This document shows positions 1 through 14,900 of a stretch of DNA of 64,000 nt, piece by piece. A program made the position numbers and the translations under genes. The first letter of the stretch is position 1; the number at the start of each line of letters is the position of its first letter. The DNA comes from Erythrocercus mccallii (Eukaryota > Chordata > Aves > Passeriformes > Dicruridae): NCBI GenBank assembly GCA_013397435.1, contig VZRG01000880.1, forward strand, positions 235,525-299,524, read 5' to 3'. The notes under the pieces are model-generated. The model had not been told where the DNA came from and ran no database searches. It worked only from the letters and a program-made list of their open reading frames with translations.

Positions 1-2436
1 CGACTAATGCTTGTCATTATGGTATAATGATCTATCTTCTTGCCAGAGTATTTGGCGATTACGTTTCACAGAGAAGCAGAGCTATCTGCCAGAGATTGTT
101 CTTCAGGTTTGTATCTGTTTTCTCTCTTTCCCAGTAAAGTCTAAAGCCTTCCATAGTTCCTAAGGCATTAAAACCAACTGTGCAAGTATCTTCTCTTCCA
201 GATTTCAACATACCTGTCTCTGCCCAAGCTGACTGTTCCTGGCAGCCCGCTCAGGGAGCTTGGTGAGTCAGGAGCCAGCATTCTCCTGCTGCTGGTGTTC
301 AAGCAGCTCCTTGCTGGACAGCTTTCTTAAGTCTGCCCAAATGATCTGGGTGTCAGCAAAGATCATTGAAAGACAGCTAATACAACCAGCTTCAAGAGAA
401 AATGGTAGGAAAAAAAAGGAAAAATGCCCCTGTTCAAGGATACTTGACTAGATACCATTCCACAAACAATGCCACCACCGAAGACCTCTGAGCAAAGGAA
501 ATGAATCTTCACTGCCCTGATTTCATGCTCAGCTTCCAATTTCACCTAGTTCTAGATAGGGAGGAGGTATTAGTGCATTACTATTCAACGTTTGTGTATG
601 CAATTGTATGCTATGCAATCAGAAGGCTGTGTGGCTTCTGAGACAGGTGACAGCCCTCCAAACCCTCTGGAGCAGAGAGCCAAAGAGCTCTCTGAATGAC
701 AAAAGACTTTTGTGGGTAGCATATGATCTACATATTGTGTGTGTGATATGGCAAATGCACGAGCTGCCTACTTGGAAAATTTTTTCACATATGGGGGCTT
801 AAGCATATGATTGCTCCATAACATGGTAAGTTACACATGTCTGGGCACTGAACAATTTTGATTGTGATACTAAGGTGCATACTATCCCTGAGGTCTCAAA
901 TCCTTTCCATGAGGTGATACATTCCTCCAGTCCCAAAGAGCTCTCCACTGTGAAATCTCCACTGAATCAAATACCTCACAGTGATGAAGACTATTTTTCC
1001 ATGGGTTTATTTATAGAAAGGAATTCTTGTATCACATGTTTTATCTATCTCATATACAGTCTGACTGAGAATGATGCTTCATGTATAAGACAAGTAGATC
1101 CACCAGTCAATGCTTGTTATTCCATTACAGCAGAGATGCAGACAAATGTGCTTCACAACTGTGACTATAAACCACTTGAAAGTAGGATTTGAAACAGCCA
1201 GGAGAATTAATGTAACAGAATATAAATGAGAGAAGCAGATTGGTGAAAAGCACAACCGATATATCCTTCCTATCTTGGCAGTTTTAGGGTCCCAAATACA
1301 AATTTCTCTGGTTTTATTCTTTTCCTTGCTTGACATACAAAGGTTTGCAGCAGTAAAAGAGGAGCTAGGGAGAAAGAAACTGTATGTAGATAAGGAGAAG
1401 CCTTCTGTTTGATAGAAGCATTGCAGACTTGATTTACTCCTTATCTGCTGGGAAATAAAATGAACAGGAGGATGCATGCTAAATTTGAAACAGGGGTCAG
1501 ACTCCTTCCAATTTACAAGAACTGTTCCAGATTAAATGGTCTGTCCAGACTTGGAGATTACTTTGGATGGAAAGAAATAGATAAGCACTCTTGCTATTTT
1601 TTAAAATACTCTTACTGCATTGGTTTCAAAACTCAGAAAGAAAACTGAAACTGTGTGTAAAATACCCCTCAAAATACCTTAACAAGCTAAATGAAGTGGA
1701 TTTAGCAGTGATATAAAGTGATCACAAATTGCAATTAAAAAACTGCAGGGAAGAGAAAGTATTAGTTTTTTTCTTGTTTTTTCAAGACCTTGTTGTAACA
1801 GTGTGCTTCATAGTGCGTCTACATTTAGGCACACAATTTAAGTTAATTGGGTCTAAATGAAATAGCTGGCAACAAACAGCAAACTGTGTTTTCAGAAGTA
1901 CATCAACAGTTTTTTAAGATGGTTATTGTTAGTCACGGCAGGGTAGCTCACTGTATTTCTCAATCTCCTCAGTTTATTCTGTATCATGATTTGACTCTGC
2001 AAAAGTCATTGGGCTCCTCTACCTGCTTGCCTAAAGAAGCAGTTCACATATATCTTCATGCTCCAAGTTTTGCTTTTGTTCAATGGAAGGCTGAAAACTC
2101 AACATAACTGCAATGTCACACAGTGTTAGTACAAAACTTTATAGGACTGGGATTAAATCTACACTTCTGCAGTCAATTGTGGCCACATTAGGGCCATTAT
2201 CAGCTCAGGCAGTTACTGAAAACACTAAAATAAAGTTTCACACTGCTTGTCCTGCTGATGTGTTTACCAGGCCGTATTATCTCCTCCGCATGAATCCAGA
2301 TATTGAGGATGCTGTTACATGGTCATAAAGAAGGAAAACCAAGAGAACAAGAACTATCTCCTTCCCCACTATCCCGCCCTCCCCCTAGCTCTCCTCCTGT
2401 GATCTTTAGTGACCTTCTTTTAGATGGGGTGTAAAA
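1..2436. other. Intergenic, no gene recognised
   Basis: AT-rich sequence with only short open frames (up to 132 codons at 1477-1079, minus) lacking domains or splice context. No repeat was recognised. Confidence 0.6.
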
Positions 2437-2495
2437 CCAAATTTAGTTCTCAGTTACGCTGGTGTGTATCTGATTAAACCCACTGCCATCATGAG
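2437..2495. repeat. Ancient palindromic amniote repeat fragment
   Basis: 'ccaaatttagttctcagtta' followed by 'cgctggtgtgtatctg' matches the widespread 'ccaaattctgctctcagtta'/'cactggtgtaaatc' type repeat of birds and reptiles. Recognised from memory and heavily diverged. Confidence 0.5.
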
Positions 2496-5400
2496 AGATA
2501 TTCTGGTTTTACACTGTTATAGGAGATAGTAAGCTTTGGCAACAACCTTTATGTAGCACAGTGTAAACAGCTTGCTCTCATGCAAACAAATTACAAAATT
2601 GTGTATAGAGTAAGAGAATCTCTGCTTTTAAGCTGTCATTCTCAAGAAGAGGAATGAAGTCATCCAACTTGGATATGTGTAATCCTCTTGAATTCTTCAA
2701 ATTTACAACTATCTATCACTATGTAAACTTGACTTTCCTTGTAGAGATGCTGTTCTCTAATTGCTTCTGGAGGATATAATTTTAAAAGATCATACTGTAT
2801 CTAGTCATCTTCACCATCTGATGCAATTTAAGGAAAAGAAAAAAGACCATTAAGTATAGTTAACACAGCTTGGCTCTGTCTTCTTGTTACTCCCCTACAG
2901 GCAATGGAAAAGGAGCCCAGAAAACAATTTGTTTATTATAAGCAGGTCAGTCCTCGGGGGGATTCATGGAATCACGCAGTGGGAGAGGACAATCATGGCA
3001 CTGAAATGGTGGGTAATTTTATTTGTTCCACTTGATGGTCACAGTGGCATCATGCTGGCCAATTACTCTTGAGTCAGCAGGTTTCAGAGGTTAAGACCCC
3101 CTTGTGGGTTGCAGCACTGCAGGCAAAGTATTCAGGCCAGATTGAAACTGTTTCAACAGCAGAGACGCCAGCCGCCTTCTCCCTTGGAGTTCTCCTTTTT
3201 CAACTGTGTACGAGACATACATGTGATAAAATAGGCATGTCTCTAGCATCTAGACAGCTTAATTACTGAGAGTGGAAAAAATGCCAGCTTCAGATAAAGA
3301 AAGGAAGAAAATCAGCCAGAGAGACAGGCTATGCTGAGGAGGCATGAAGCGAACAAATATTGCAAACATTGACACCAGGTTCCAAAGGAAAGATCATGTC
3401 TGGGAATAATCCTCATGCCAGTAGTCTACTAGTGTTTCAAGGCTGCTGAACCTTTAACAACTTCATCATATTTTTCTCCAGTGGAAATGTTTCAAGCTAC
3501 CTCTTCAGTGATCTGTAATTCTAAGGGGAAAAACAGCAGCAAAGCATTTGCTTTACCAGTAGAACCTGCCACAAGTGATTGGGCAGAGGCGGATATGAAA
3601 ACTGAGAGCAGAAATAATGTGTGTGAGGGAATTGGGCAGGAGAGTTGTCCAGGATAGGCCAAAATTTTTCCATAAGGCTTAGATGAAATTCATTTAGTGA
3701 CTCACATTTCATTTGGATTGGGGTATGGGAAGCTAGGAAGTGGCATTTTATCCTCTTAATGATAATACTACTGTTATGATCTCAGAAACAGGGGAGGTTT
3801 CTCAGGCTTAAGCTCTGTTGTGTATGTGACATTTCAGGCTTAAAACATCTCAAGTGTATATTTCCTGTCAGAAATATTATGCTGTGAGAGCTATTCAGTT
3901 ACTGAAGGATTCACTGGAGAGTTAAGATCCATGCTTTAATGTTTTTTTTTGCTAACATCATGCCAGTTTGAAGTTTCTGGAAAACATCTCAAGAATCTCA
4001 GAAGCAAGAAATAGATGTATTATTATGATTAATAGTGGTGTTAATTTATCCAGAGCCTGCTCTTGAGAGACAGAAATGATCAGTGGGACTCTGATGTCTT
4101 GCTCTGCAGAACTGGATCAATGACATTTTAAGCTTAATATAAATGTCAGGCTATTTGAATTTGCAGAAAACATTGGGATATAGTGGAATGAGACAAAATG
4201 TATGTAATCAGGATTTTATTTTTAAATAATTTTATTATTAGAAGTAATTTTTCCTTCTTTAGCAATAAGAGATTGTGAGAAAACTCTTTGACAAATCCTG
4301 CAACTAACATTTTCAGATCAAAATGAATTTTGATCTGTAAAATGTTCGTGCATTGCTTTTTTTTTGGAAGAGATTTCCCAGTGAAAGGAGGAATCCAAAG
4401 CAGGAAGGTTTTCTAATCCTCTTTATTCCTCTAGCACCACTTTATACGACACAAAACCTGGAAAACTCTCACAATGGAAAGTCCTCACAATATGGCTGTA
4501 GAAAGCCATGTGCCTGGGCATTAGAAGTGGAGCAAAGCCCAACTAGCTCAACTCAAACTCTTATAAGTCAGGTACATTTTACACTGCAGTGATTTGAACA
4601 GTGGCAGAAAGTTAAACACATGTTTGCTTAAGCTGCTTTCTAAGCTCTGGTCACTGTGAGTGTTCAGCCATTGTTAGAGATATCTAATGAACAAAGGGCA
4701 TGTGAGACTTCAATTAAAAAAAGTTAAGAGAATAACTTTAACATCTTAATAATGATCTATTTAACAGCCTGGGAGTTTTTTTATTTGAAAGTCAGAATGT
4801 GAAACAGAACCTAGGAGAAAGATGCCTTCTCTAGTTGTATGTCACTGCTTGAACTACACATTCACTTCTCCTGCCTAAACAGTTGTCAATTAACCTCTTC
4901 ATGGCACACGCAGAGGCAATGAGTCGGTACAGTTCACAGGTAGTCCTACTCTGAGCTGCATCTAAAACACTACTTCATCTTCCAGATTTTGCTCCTGCCT
5001 ATTTTACAACCTTAGATTCCAAACTAGGGAAGATATTTCACCAAGAACAAATTGGCCTGAAGAGAGAGCTCTGGGAGGAGGAAAACTAGAGGAAATATAC
5101 AGTTTCTCTTTCCATTGCCATTAATAAAACGCTAAATAGGAATATATACTTTTCCTTCTTTACACTAGTGGAACAAGTGATATTGCTAAGAACAGTATAA
5201 CTTCTTTGGTTTAATTGAATACACTGGTTTATTAAGTGTGTATGGTTAGAATATAATCTTTTAGAGATGATTGCCAATGATGGCATAGAGCTTGTTGTGC
5301 TTTGGATGCCCTGGGAAAAATAAAGTATAACTAATTGTAAATATTCAAGTTTGTTTTGATGGCCAATATTTCCCACTTTGGTTGAGGAAGCTCTTTTTAT

Positions 5401-6704
5401 GAGACAAAAGACCTGAAGGAGTAACTGATACATGCAGCAAATTTGTAAATCAATAAAAGAAGGAACAGGGATGTCTTGCTGCTCTACTGATACAGGCTTA
5501 AATAGATTATGTACCAAATTAAAAGAAAAGATGACTGATGAATTTGCCTAATTTACCCAGATCAGGATAAGAAACTTAACTCATCTCTTTTAAAGGTTTT
5601 ACCATAAGTAAATCGTGATCAGAAACAAATAAGACATGAAAAAATATTTTTACTGATAGGAACCTGTATTTCAAAATCCAGCTTTCTGTCTATTCCCAAT
5701 GCTTATGTAGTAATTTTATTATGATATTTCCGGGACCTGAAGTATGGGATGACAAGAAACATGTCAATGAGCAATAGAAAGAAAAAAATGTAGCAGTTTG
5801 TGGGATTTCCAATCTTCTCATTCACTTTTCCTGAAAGATTTAGTAAGATTTGATCATTTCCTTCACCAAAATAAAATAGCATCTGTTAAATATACCAAGA
5901 ATGGTTCAGGGAACCATGAAATAAATGTCTGTACAAATGTAATTTTTAAAAAAATGATATTCTGTACAAATTATTAGAGTAAAATCTGTCACACAGAAAA
6001 GATATTTCAGCCCTTAGGTATATTCATGAATATGCAGAAACAACCTCAGATGTGGAGAGTCTCAGCAATCTGTTGTAAACATGTGTCCTTGTGTAAGGAT
6101 TTTCATGTATGTACAGGTATAAATTGATAAAGATCTACTGAACTAAATGCTTCAGGGGAAAACAATTCAGGACTTCAATAAATTTCACTTGGAGGACTTA
6201 TTCTGAGACTTCTTGAAGTCAAGTTGATAACATATGGAATTAGCCCATCTCCTACACATCTCAGACAAATCTGCACCTAGTCCTTTCATTAAATGTCACT
6301 TTTTAGGGACTTCACCACTATGACAATAAAAAAAGAATAAAAATTCTTGCCTTGCAAATTAAAACCTCTGTGAATAGCTGGCAAAGGAGAAAATACATGA
6401 TTAGTCATTGCTGAAATGCCTCTTCATGTGAGGGGAAAGCACATGATTTCACATCCAGTCACACTGCTGCCACACACATCCATCAATTCTGTTGTACCTC
6501 AATAGAGTGAAAACAAGGCTAGAATTTAGAAGGGTTCAATAACTTGAATTAAGACCATAAACGAATTTGAAGTTCCATGGCTGGAACAATAAATACATTT
6601 CATAAATCTGATCCAAATAATTTAATTTTTCTCTAGGACTTTTTTGTTCACATGAAAGTATAATGCCCTCCCCCCGACTTTATTTTTTCTTACTTATTTT
6701 TTAA
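2496..6704. other. Intergenic, no gene recognised
   Basis: AT-rich. The longest frame is 143 codons (5517-5086, minus) with no recognisable domain. Nothing else is supported. Confidence 0.6.
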
Positions 6705-6905
6705 CCATAGAATTGCAGAATTGTTGGTGTTGGAAGGCATATCTGGAGTAGGTTTCATGGAAGCCCTCTGTTCAAATATGGTCAGCTAGAGAAGATTTCC
6801 CAGGACTCTATTCAGTCAGGTTTTTAATGTCTCCAAGGATGAACACTCCACAGCCTCTCTGAGCAACCTGGTCCAGTGCATGTTGCATTTAAAATATTTC
6901 TTTGC
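6705..6905 (-). mobile_element. CR1 LINE fragment
   Basis: This starts with the reverse complement of the CR1 tail (CCATAGAATTGCAGAATTGTTGG). It continues through the diverged segments for 'gtttttaatgtctccaagga' and 'cctctctgagcaacctggtc', which are standard CR1 3'-end sequence. It is truncated on its 5' side. Confidence 0.85.
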
Positions 6906-9900
6906 AGCTGCCTGCAATGAAAAGTAAGGAGGTATAAGACAATATTCACAGGCTCTAGAAAGAAGCCATCCTCTTGCACTGATTCATGCCCTGCTGTGAG
7001 TGTTTGTGTCTGGTTAGTCCTGGGAACTTCCTGGATTAGACATCACCCATCTGGTCGAATTTGAATCAGTTTTTCCCCTTCAAGTGGTCCAACCACTTCT
7101 GCAAGGTATCCAGGTGCAAAAAGGAAAAAGAGGAGGTTGGACCCTGACTGATACACATCAATCCAGGCACAGTCCAGGGAGATGGATTTAAGCCTGTATT
7201 ATGCCTGATAGGAGGGTTTAAATTTGAATTTAGAGCATGACCTCCTTAATGGCACCTTCCACATTTGCTATTTGAGTCAGCATGCATAAGGCTAGATTTT
7301 AGGTAGATCAGCATTTAAGTGTGGTTTTCTTCCTGAAAGCTTCTGAAACTCTTTTAAAAATAGCAGCAGAGAGGTGGAAAGCTTTTGCTGATAAGTCACT
7401 GCCTGCAATTCTCTTCAGGTCTGCTGTCCTATGAGTTTTCCACGTAAAATTTGCAGAACGACAACTACTTGTGGAACGGAGCAGCCCGAAGGACAAGACA
7501 CAGGGCCAGATGCAAATCTTCTACTGTCCTTTCTCTGAAACACATGTAACATGTTGCAAAACACACCATTTCCACACTGCCTTTGGAAAATGCTTTCTTG
7601 GCAGAAACATTTTTGACCTTCGGCCTATAGAAAGTAGATATAATATTAATAAAATTTGGGATACAATGGCTCAAAATAGGCTCTGGAGTAAATTCCCACA
7701 TTACAGTGTTTGTTGTCCGCCACTGTAGGAGAGGAAACCTACTGAATGCACCTTGTTTATATGCCCAAGATTTCCTCTGTAGGAAAGTGAGATTGCTCAC
7801 TGACATTTGGACCTGATGCATGGCGTGAATGTAACCAGATGTGCACCTAGAGACTGGGACTGTGGGGTACACAGGGAAATGCATCCACCCTGTCCTGTGG
7901 ATGGAGCCATGAGAATCTGCTTTCCTGTTAGCCGTTACCCCCTGACCTTTCCAGCATTTGTCTGGCATGTTCCGCAGGCACTACTTAGTGGGGAGCCAGA
8001 AAAGAGAAGACTGTGTCTATTCACTGGAACCTGGTGCTTTGAAAACTCCAGCATAAGACTAGCAGAGCACTTGGCAGCTGAAATGCTGATTGTGTGCCGT
8101 ATGCGGTGAGAGGCTTCAATTCCCAGCTCCTGGGCTGAGGATGAAGAAGGATTGAATTTGTGGTGATTATCCTTTGTACATGTAAAAAGAGTCTTATCTG
8201 TCGTTATCTCTCTTAAAAGGCAGACTGCAGAGCTGCATGGCTCAGATTCGCCTTTTTCAGAACATCTATGTGGAAGTAAGATTTTTATATTGACTTTGAT
8301 TTTCCAGAAGGTTTCAGAGTGTTTAGAAAATGTAAAACTTTGTAGTTTCATGTAAATTCTTGCTTCAGTGCAGACTGGGAATAGGTCTGATGTGATGCTG
8401 TGAGTGCTCTGCACAGCTGTATTGCTCACACCTGGTCAGACCAGTGTTTCCTGAATGCATCAGATTTCCTGAGCACACATGATATATTAATGTGCACAGG
8501 AAGATACCTGGCTCTTTATTTTGTTCTGCTGAAGCTTGTTGAACATATAGGAGAAACCCAACCCCAAAACCTCAGCTGTGTCCCAACTTAATTTCAGCCA
8601 GGGAAAGAGGATAATGCAGGTGCATGGTAAACCTGCACAGGGACACTGTAGTCATGTGCTGACATTAAAGAGTCAGGGAAAAGTCTGAGTAAAGAACAAA
8701 AACTGCCTGTATTCCATAAGCATAAGGAAGATTTCTTGACTGATATGGGAACTAGGTGCCAGCATATTGGCTCTGGAAACCAGTCCACAGGCTGGTTCCT
8801 CGGGCCATGCATTTTATGTGCCTCAAAAGCAGGAACTGAATGGAAAGGGAAGATGTAAACAAAATTATTTTTTTCAGTGTTGAGAATCTCAGAAACCTTC
8901 CAAGAAGATGCTACTCCCAGAGAAAGTTTCTGTTTTTATAAATGTAATCCAGTAGGCTGTTGCCTGCAACACAAAGATAAAAGGTCACATTAAATAGTGA
9001 AGATCTTCACTATGGTGCTCTCCCATGCTTTCATTCCATGCTTTGGTCAGCCTGAGAACAGGTTTCTCTGGTAATATTTGTCATGTCCTTGGGGACTGTC
9101 CCCATTGAAGCCTTTCTGAATGAAGCAGTGCCAATATTTCTCTTTGAGAATGGTCTGCCATTGCAGTCTGTTTTTCACCTGAAGGTGACTACAAGTCTAC
9201 TGGTTACACTTGATTGCTCTCAAAACTCTGATTTTTTTTTCTGGGTAGCTATAGGAGCAAGGGATGCTTTGTAGGTTTCTTTTTAAATGAAAAATAAGAT
9301 TTTGGAATAGAGAGAATGGGAATGTGCCTCATATTAATAATATTGCTCCAAAAATAAAGTATAATTTACAGTGTCACTTTAATTTTATCTCTGCTTATGA
9401 GCAGAAAATGTTTCCATGTATATGTCTGTATATTTTTACTCCCATTTGTATGTATGCGTACACATATATGCTTAAAAGGACTTGTTTAAATTAAAAAAAA
9501 ATGGGAAATGCAACATAGCTGGAACAGATTAAAACAGATGACTCTAGGTGGACCAGAAAACATTGCACTGATAAGGACTTTTTGTTTTTAATTCAATCCT
9601 ACCATAAAGTAATTTATTACCCATTGCTTGTTTTTCTAGAAAGGCCAGTGCAGCATCATTTGCTGTCTGATTGACAATGTAACTCTCTTTTTACAACTTG
9701 TAATTTAAACCAGCAAGGCTGCCATTCACATCAGTTAAGAAGCCTACATTTTAGATTACCTTGAAAGGTTCATCTTTGGCATAAATTATTGCGAGGTTCA
9801 AACAGCTAAAACCAAAATGCAGCATTCCTAGCTCAGCATAGTCCATGCATATGTAGTGATGTGCAAAATCTAAATCAGAAGGAGTAATTAAAGAAATGCA

Positions 9901-11443
9901 TTTCACTTCAACTCTTCATTTCCACCAACTTACAAGTTTTCCCTTCAAAGAGCAGTAGAAATTGTCATTTTACATTCCTCAACAGCAACTGCAACAGTTC
10001 AGACTCTGCTAGCCCGGCTTGTCATCTGATCACGCATGGAAATCTGCAGCTAATCAGTACTGGTCCAACTAGTAAAGGTCACAGCAATCCTGCTGAAATA
10101 TTACTGAGGTGTTTCAAGACATGGTCATCCTCACTAAAACCAGGCAAGGTATAAATAAAATTAATGAAAAATGATTAACTCTCATATATTTGCTGTAGTA
10201 TCACCATGAGATGATCTGTTTCCAGCTCTTCTTCTGCCATTAAATGAAAATTTTCCAACCATAATCCCCATCACAAGCCATGTCAAAATCCTACCACTCA
10301 AGCATTAATGTCTGGGCTATAACTTAGACAAATCCTTCCAGCAAGGCATGTAAGCTGTACTGTTCTTAGATCAGATCTGTGTCAGGAGCTATTTCCAAGA
10401 TTGTAGCACTGATGTTTTCATACTTTCTTCTCTTTTTTCTTTTTTTCCTCCAACACTTCTCTACTGACAAAAGCTAAAGTCTAGTGGTATGATATTAACT
10501 TGCAAGTTGCTCTTGTGCTTAGGCAGCCAGGAGAAGCACGGCTGGACACTTTGTCATTATGAATTGTGTATATGCTGGTGGAGTTTGCTGCACAGTTACA
10601 TCAGCAAAATCTGGAGGAAAGGAATTTTTTTTGGATCCGTCACTGAAATACTGGCCTGTTTTTTTCCCAGCTGCACCAGATCAGAGCATGATGGCTCCTG
10701 ACAATGTGTTAGGCACCACTATCTGAGATTTAAAGAGTATGAGAATAAGACTAAAGGACAAGTCATTCACAAGAATGGCTCTGGTTCAAGGGAGGAAGAA
10801 TCCTGCTCCTGGAGAGTTTGACTTTGCCATATGCTGTCAGTGAAGGACCAATACAAATGCATGGTTTGAGTCCACATGGCACCCCTTGAAAATATGACTT
10901 CCTTCTCTCAAAATGAGGGACTGCAAGGATACTGTACTGTATCGTTCATCTGTGTGGGTATGATATGCTGCAATTTTAGTTATAGGCTCCTAAAAAGGTA
11001 CAAAGCCAGATTTTAAGATCAAAAACTTTCTCAGAAAATAACTCTTATGTTTAGGAACAAAGCTATGTGAGTAAGGAAAGATTATCTGGACTGGAAGTCC
11101 TAAAAACTGTTTCCTTGTTTAAAGGAGGGGGGGGAACAAAAATCACTCATATCATGGCAACATATTTGTGTTTTTACAAATGCTGCAGAACAGATCCTTC
11201 CTCTCCATTAGTGACCTAAGAAGCAAGCAGGAATTTATTTTCTTTAAGAACTATGACTCTTCTTCTCAGAGCGTCAAAATGGCAAGCATTGTACATGCAG
11301 CAGTTCCATTCTCAAACATATCAGCTTAAAGTGCAAAGAGAAGAGCCATAACTTCAGTTTGTCTTCCAGAGATCTCTTATGAAATTTTTACTTTTTATTT
11401 TAAACAGGGAGATATAAACAGGGGGGGGCAACATTTACCAAAG
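6906..11443. other. Intergenic, no gene recognised
   Basis: Long overlapping minus-strand frames at 8429-7935 (164 codons) and 7968-7465 (167 codons) show no motif or similarity I know and no splice structure. They are probably chance. The stretch at about 9700-9850 is AT-rich unique sequence that could be a conserved element; this is untested. Confidence 0.5.
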
Positions 11444-11987
11444 TGTTGCTATCTAACCCCAGTCAGCAACTAAGTACCACACCAGATGTTTTCTCATTTC
11501 CCTGTGCATCTGGTGGGATGGGGAAGAGAATCAGAAAGAGATAATACTCTTGGTGAATTGAGAACAATTTGACAATTTGAACAGAGTTAAAAACATGGTG
11601 AAAAGTAAAGAGAGAAAGATAGAGGAATAAAACCCAAGAGAAGTAAGTGACACACGATAAAATTTCCCACCACCTGCTGACCGATGTCCAGCCAGTTCCT
11701 GAGCTACGATTGGCACTTCCCAGCCAGTGCCTCCCATTTATATACTGGATATGCTGTTCTGTGTTAAAGAATATCCCTTTGGCCAGTTCAGGTAAGTTCT
11801 GAAGTCTTTTCGCGCAGCTGCTTGCTGGCAGAGCAGTGGGAGGCTGAAAAGTTCTTGATTTACGTCGAACACTACTTAGCAACAACAACAGCGTATTATC
11901 AACATTATTCTCATAATAGATCCAAAACAGAGCACTTTAACAACAACTAAGAAGGAAATTAAGTATCTCCCAGCTGAAACCAGGACA
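11444..11987 (-). mobile_element. Solo ERVL-like LTR with 5-bp target duplication
   Basis: On the minus strand it begins TGTCCTGGTTTCAGCTGGGA and ends GGGGTTAGATAGCAACA, 544 bases with TG..CA ends. It is flanked on both sides by CAAAG (11439-11443 and 11988-11992), a perfect 5-bp duplication. TATAAA is at 11742-11737. The same family occurs at 35818-36618. A 5-bp duplication and this sequence fit an avian ERVL-type LTR (family from memory). It is a solo LTR: no gag, pol or env flanks it. Open frames inside are not genes. Confidence 0.93.
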
Positions 11988-11992
11988 CAAAG

Positions 11993-14900
11993 ATGAACAA
12001 AAAAAGTTGCTCAAATATACAGGAGCTCAGATTTAATATCATGTCTGCCAGTTATCTGAAAAATGGTGAGGAATTATACTTTCAAAAATCACTTGTACTA
12101 GGCCTAAATAATTGGTCCATATTGTGCATTATTTCCATTAGTATGTAACAAAGACCAAGGAGAAAGATGTTAAAAAGGCTATAAACTTACCACAGAGGCT
12201 CAGAATTGAAACCTCGTTAGCACAGTTTGACATAGAAACTGTAGCAGTGCAGGAAAAGGCAAGAACTCATCACAGATCATTCTGATCCCTCTTCTGGGCA
12301 ACTATAGAGGAAGAAAAAAGGCATTTACTAGACGAAAGGATCCATAGAGCTCTAAATAGGTCAGTGTTTTAGGAAGAAGATACCTAGGTGCACACCTCTG
12401 GCTGCACTCCCTTCTTAGCACTATATGCCCAAACAAATACATGTGATGCAGAACATGGGATTGCACTGCAGAAAGGGATTATTCCATTTCTGTCAGCAAA
12501 TGTCCAGGTAGATTCAAAACCTTTTGACAGGGGCAAATGCAAAGTTCAAGGTGAGAAAACCGCTGTACGGGACAATCCCAGGATGCCCTGTACTTAGAAT
12601 TGTTTCCACCAGAACAGTACACATAGACATAAAAACTGTAGGAGCTTTCTATCACGATTGTCAAAATAACTCAGTTTCCTTCAGGGATCTATGCAATTTT
12701 GGTAAAAAAGAAGCATACTCTTTTTTTTTTTTTTTTTTAAACTGGAAGAGAATCCTGTATCTGAGATACCTGCTTTCAAAAGCTGAAAAACAAGGGAAAT
12801 ATTTGTTTTGGTTAAAAGCTTTAGGCTAACATAAAAACTAACCAGAAGTGTGGCAGGGCTGTTTCTTAAAATATTTCCCCAATTTTAATTCTGCATATTT
12901 AATTTTACTTGTTTTTATGTAGATACAAAAATATATATAGTTTATAATGATTTTGGGTGTTCTTGTTATTAGTAGTTTCTACATGTGTAATTAAAAAAAT
13001 TGACTACAGCCTTAGTTCTGACTATATTTTGTGGCAATAAAAACAACGATGAGACATACCTGATTTATCAGATCAATCTTAACTGGAGTCAAAATTTCTT
13101 CTCAAAGCTAAGCAGTGCTGAATTTTTGACTTTTTCCTGGTACAGAAGATTCACCAGGAAGGTTATTTGTAATTGATATTTAGTGCTTGTAAATATCTTC
13201 TAACTACCATGTCCTCCTATTAATTGAAGGCTGACATTTCAACAGCCCCCAGCAGCTTTTTGTCTTATCCTTGTTCCCAGAACCCCTGCTGTCCTGACAG
13301 TGTGACAAGCTGGCATACTTGTCTGTGGACCAACAAAGCATTTGGGTTCAAATATTCAGGAGCAGCTCTCAGTCACCTGCTGTGACCACCAAACTACATC
13401 CATGACTTTCAAACCTCTGAGAAAAGGTCCCTGGAAAATGAAATTATTGGCAATTGCAACTATTTTTTTCTGCCAATAGTTGGAAGAGTGGGAACAGAGA
13501 GGAGGGGTGGAGCAATTTCTTGAAACTACCTAGGAGCAGAAAGCCATTTTCCAAATAAAAAATGATTTTTCTGTCATTAAGCGAGAGCTTTCAAAAAATC
13601 CTGACTGTTTTTGAATGTTGGCCCTGTCCAGTCAGAACTAGCTAGGATCTGGGTTGAGATGCCAAGCTGTTTTACAAACACCATGAAATGTCCATCACGA
13701 GTCACAAGATTCTTTTTTCAATTTCCTTAGGACATAGCAACCTGGCCCGGTTTCATGTATTACAGATGAATAGTGAATACTTTGCTATAAATCTTGGTGA
13801 ACTGTCTTGCAAAATATCTTTTTATAATGCTTAAAAATGTAAAAAAATTAATGACTTAATGCCAAATACAATGAAACTTTAACTGAGATGGGAGGATTTT
13901 TATTAGTCTTTTATGCACAATATTATTACTTTGAGTTGCTGATTGTTTTTCATTTAATTTTCACTGAAGTTACTTAATAACTGTCACTTTTCATTCTTCT
14001 AACTCTTTATTCATTGTCAGCTGTGGATGATCTGCCAGCCCACATGAGAGGGCAGGTTACATTCAAAGGAATTTGCTTTGGTTTAGGGACATGTTCAAAA
14101 TCTGAGCTAATTGCTGTGCAACTTTAACTGCTTCTTATTAGCAACTTAGCAGATGTCTGATGATACTCTGATGTTCAGAGCTTGTACAGGGAGCCCACTG
14201 GACTCAGTGAGATGTAGGCTCTTCTCTGGGAGGGATCTGTTAGACCAAGCTTCGGCATTCCCAGGTCACGGCTTTGAAAAGGTGTGGAGAGGTGATGGTC
14301 CGGGGCTGCTGCCATTTGATGACCCAGCATGGAACATTTGTTGCTCAAACAAAGGGCTGTGTAGAAGCCACAACAATGTCCACATCTCTCTAGCATTAGA
14401 AGATCCATGATCCCTTGACTCTGATTCCCTGTTAGACACATCTGGGAAGGAGATGATTCCTAAGCAAGGCAGAGAAAGCAGTAATGGAATGGGCTAAAAC
14501 ATGAGAGGTAGGAAGAATGTAGGGGCTTTGCAAAGTGAAGAATGGCTTTCTGTAGCCTCCTTTGGTTAGGCAAAAGGCTCTGTTTTATAGCATAAGTAAA
14601 ATAAAGATAAACTTCTAGGAAACTATTCTGATCCAGAATGTGTGGCATTCTCAGTCATTCCTATGTCGAGTGGATGGACAACCAGATTGAAGAATACCCT
14701 CCTTTAACTTTGCCCTGCTAGACAGCACCCTTGTGTTTACATTTAAATCCACTTTTCAAATTAAGGGATGCTCTAGCAACAAAATGAGGGACCTCTCTGA
14801 GGGATTTTCTAAAGTAGATCCCCCAGGCCAGGGCTGAAGTGAAAGGAATTGTGTATTTCAATGCACAGCTCTATGTCTAGTTGTGTGAAAAAAAAGTGTG

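Noticed and set aside
7465..8429. Minus-strand frames of 164 and 167 codons
   Set aside because: No recognisable motif. Their length is compatible with chance in 64 kb. No splice structure or start context.
11463..11888. 141-codon minus frame
   Set aside because: It lies entirely inside a solo LTR, which has no coding role.
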